Assembly: GCA_023474015.1 (NCBI GenBank)
Contig: JAMCYN010000150.1
Location: 1 to 6,542 of the forward strand
DNA from: Armatimonadota bacterium
GTDB lineage: Bacteria > Armatimonadota > UBA5829
DNA: 6,542 nucleotides
Direction of reading: 5' to 3'
Positions 5,779 to 6,542 of the stretch are shown in pieces. The translations under genes were made by a program, and so were the position numbers. A model generated the notes under the pieces. The model ran no database searches. It saw only the letters and a program-made list of their open reading frames with translations, and was not told the origin of the DNA. Within the stretch, counting starts at the first letter, position 1, and each line of letters begins with the position of its first letter.

Positions 5779-5800
5779 CTGCTGGTTTCTGAGAGGCGAA

Positions 5801-5830
5801 GGCCGGCCAGAGGGTTTCCTCCGGTCGGTC
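5801..5830. terminator. Hairpin between convergent genes, possible terminator without U-tract
   Basis: Arms 5801-5813 and 5818-5830 pair over 13 positions with one A-C mismatch and two G-U wobbles (plus-strand RNA) around a GTTT loop. It lies 22 nt after the stop of the metal-binding gene and 35 nt beyond the stop of the convergent gene. Neither strand has a T-run after the stem, so it is a weak intrinsic terminator at best, or an mRNA 3'-end stabiliser. Confidence 0.4.
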
Positions 5831-5865
5831 GAGCTGGGTGTTCGGGAACCGCATGCCCCAGCATA

Positions 5866-6542
5866 TCAGCCACCACCGGCGATCTTGAGGAGAATGCGGT
5901 AGTCGTCCCCGAGCTTACAGAGGCTGGCGCAGTGTTCGCACAATGATGAGAACAGAATGTAGTGCAGGTGCACATTGCCGAGATTGGCGAACGACGGGCG
6001 GCGAAGCTGGGCCTCGACTTCCTTCCTGCGGCAGTCCGGTGCCACCAGGAAGAAGTGATTCTCGCAGCTGCCAAGCTCGCGAGCCAGGTCCAGAAGCCGA
6101 AGTATGCCTGAGTAAATAGACGTGCTTTTCTCTATCTCGAATGCGCACTCAATCTGGCTTGAGTCATTCTTAAGCCAGAGCACGTCTATCAACGCAACCG
6201 TCTGGGCTACCTCACCAGACAACCCCAAGTCAGGAAGCTGTCCGAGGGTCAGAAAGCTCAGAGCTTCTCCGGCGTAGCTCTTGGAGCGGTCGTTTGAGGC
6301 GACATGAACATCATACCCGAGTGACCGGCCTACCTTCGTGAGCATGTGCTGAATCTTAAGGTGCTCATCATCCTCTTTCTGGTCGCTCATTATGGCAGCA
6401 TGGCGCTTCCGCATCGCTCCCTCGATCTTCACTGGATCGAGCGACAGGACGTTAGCAGCGGCACTTTGCGCGAGGGCAATCCCTCCAGAGCCTATCTCGT
6501 ACAACAGTCCAGCGATTGCTCCGAGATCGTTAGATAATAGTG
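5866..6542 (-). CDS. PD-(D/E)XK nuclease-like protein of unknown function (5' end beyond window)
   Basis: The frame runs from the window edge to TGA 5866 (224 visible residues) with no stop upstream, so the real start is probably outside. Internal starts at TTG 6504, ATG 6414 and ATG 6390 lack a well-spaced ribosome site. Counting from TTG 6504, there is a charged helix (41-62), then LGYDVHVASNDRS (62-74), IDVLWLK (106-112), CAFEIEKSTSIYSG (120-133), FFLVAPDCRRKEV (151-163) and RRPSF (168-172). The order Asp107, then Glu123-x-Glu125-Lys126, followed by a helix, fits the catalytic core of PD-(D/E)XK endonuclease-fold proteins. I recall uncharacterised proteins with this AFE(V/I)E-STSIY(S/T)G...VAP-RR pattern at their C-terminus, sometimes annotated as restriction-endonuclease-like. 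There is no methylase or other defence gene in view. Function is unknown; nuclease activity is inferred from motifs only. Confidence 0.75.
   Translation of the reverse strand, partial: LLSNDLGAIAGLLYEIGSGGIALAQSAAANVLSLDPVKIEGAMRKRHAAIMSDQKEDDEHLKIQHMLTKVGRSLGYDVHVASNDRSKSYAGEALSFLTLGQLPDLGLSGEVAQTVALIDVLWLKNDSSQIECAFEIEKSTSIYSGILRLLDLARELGSCENHFFLVAPDCRRKEVEAQLRRPSFANLGNVHLHYILFSSLCEHCASLCKLGDDYRILLKIAGGG

Noticed and set aside
5463..6074. Open frame of 203 codons on the minus strand across the metal-binding gene and the nuclease-like gene
   Set aside because: It overlaps two genes with recognisable domains and the hairpin between them; product is Ser/Pro/Arg-rich with no domain.

Overview
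The window comes from a diderm (Gram-negative-type) bacterium. It encodes an outer-membrane porin that ends in the usual C-terminal Phe, plus periplasmic and inner-membrane transport parts. Shine-Dalgarno sequences are strong (AAGGAGG/GGAGG) and base composition is moderately GC-rich. I cannot name a phylum with confidence. No rRNA, tRNA, CRISPR array, insertion sequence or integrase is visible.

Positions 1-4680 (minus strand) hold one tightly packed phosphate-uptake operon. In transcription order it runs: phosphate-selective porin (Porin_O_P/OprO-OprP type), pstS, pstC, pstA, pstB. The pstB reading frame is still open at base 1. Gaps are 14 nt (porin-pstS), 60 nt with a strong hairpin (pstS-pstC), a 4-base ATGA overlap (pstC-pstA) and 14 nt (pstA-pstB). 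The porin would pass phosphate across the outer membrane, PstS would bind it in the periplasm, PstC/PstA would form the inner-membrane channel, and PstB would hydrolyse ATP to drive import.

Positions 4681-5256 are the divergent regulatory region. A near-consensus sigma70-type promoter on the minus strand (TTGACA-17-CATAAT, 4971-4999) would start the porin-pst mRNA near 4964, giving a leader of about 280 nt. The leader contains two related copies of a hairpin module (4886-4948 and 4801-4863). The second is followed by a U-rich stretch, so it looks like an attenuator. A near-perfect anti-Shine-Dalgarno match and a 16-codon upstream ORF follow before the porin start. This structured leader is the most unusual thing in the window.

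Positions 5257-5778 (plus strand) encode a membrane-anchored or secreted Cys/Met-rich protein with a C-terminal heavy-metal-binding domain, probably involved in copper or other metal handling. Positions 5866-6542 (minus strand, 5' end outside the window) encode a protein with a PD-(D/E)XK nuclease-like C-terminal region. The two genes converge on a hairpin at 5801-5830.
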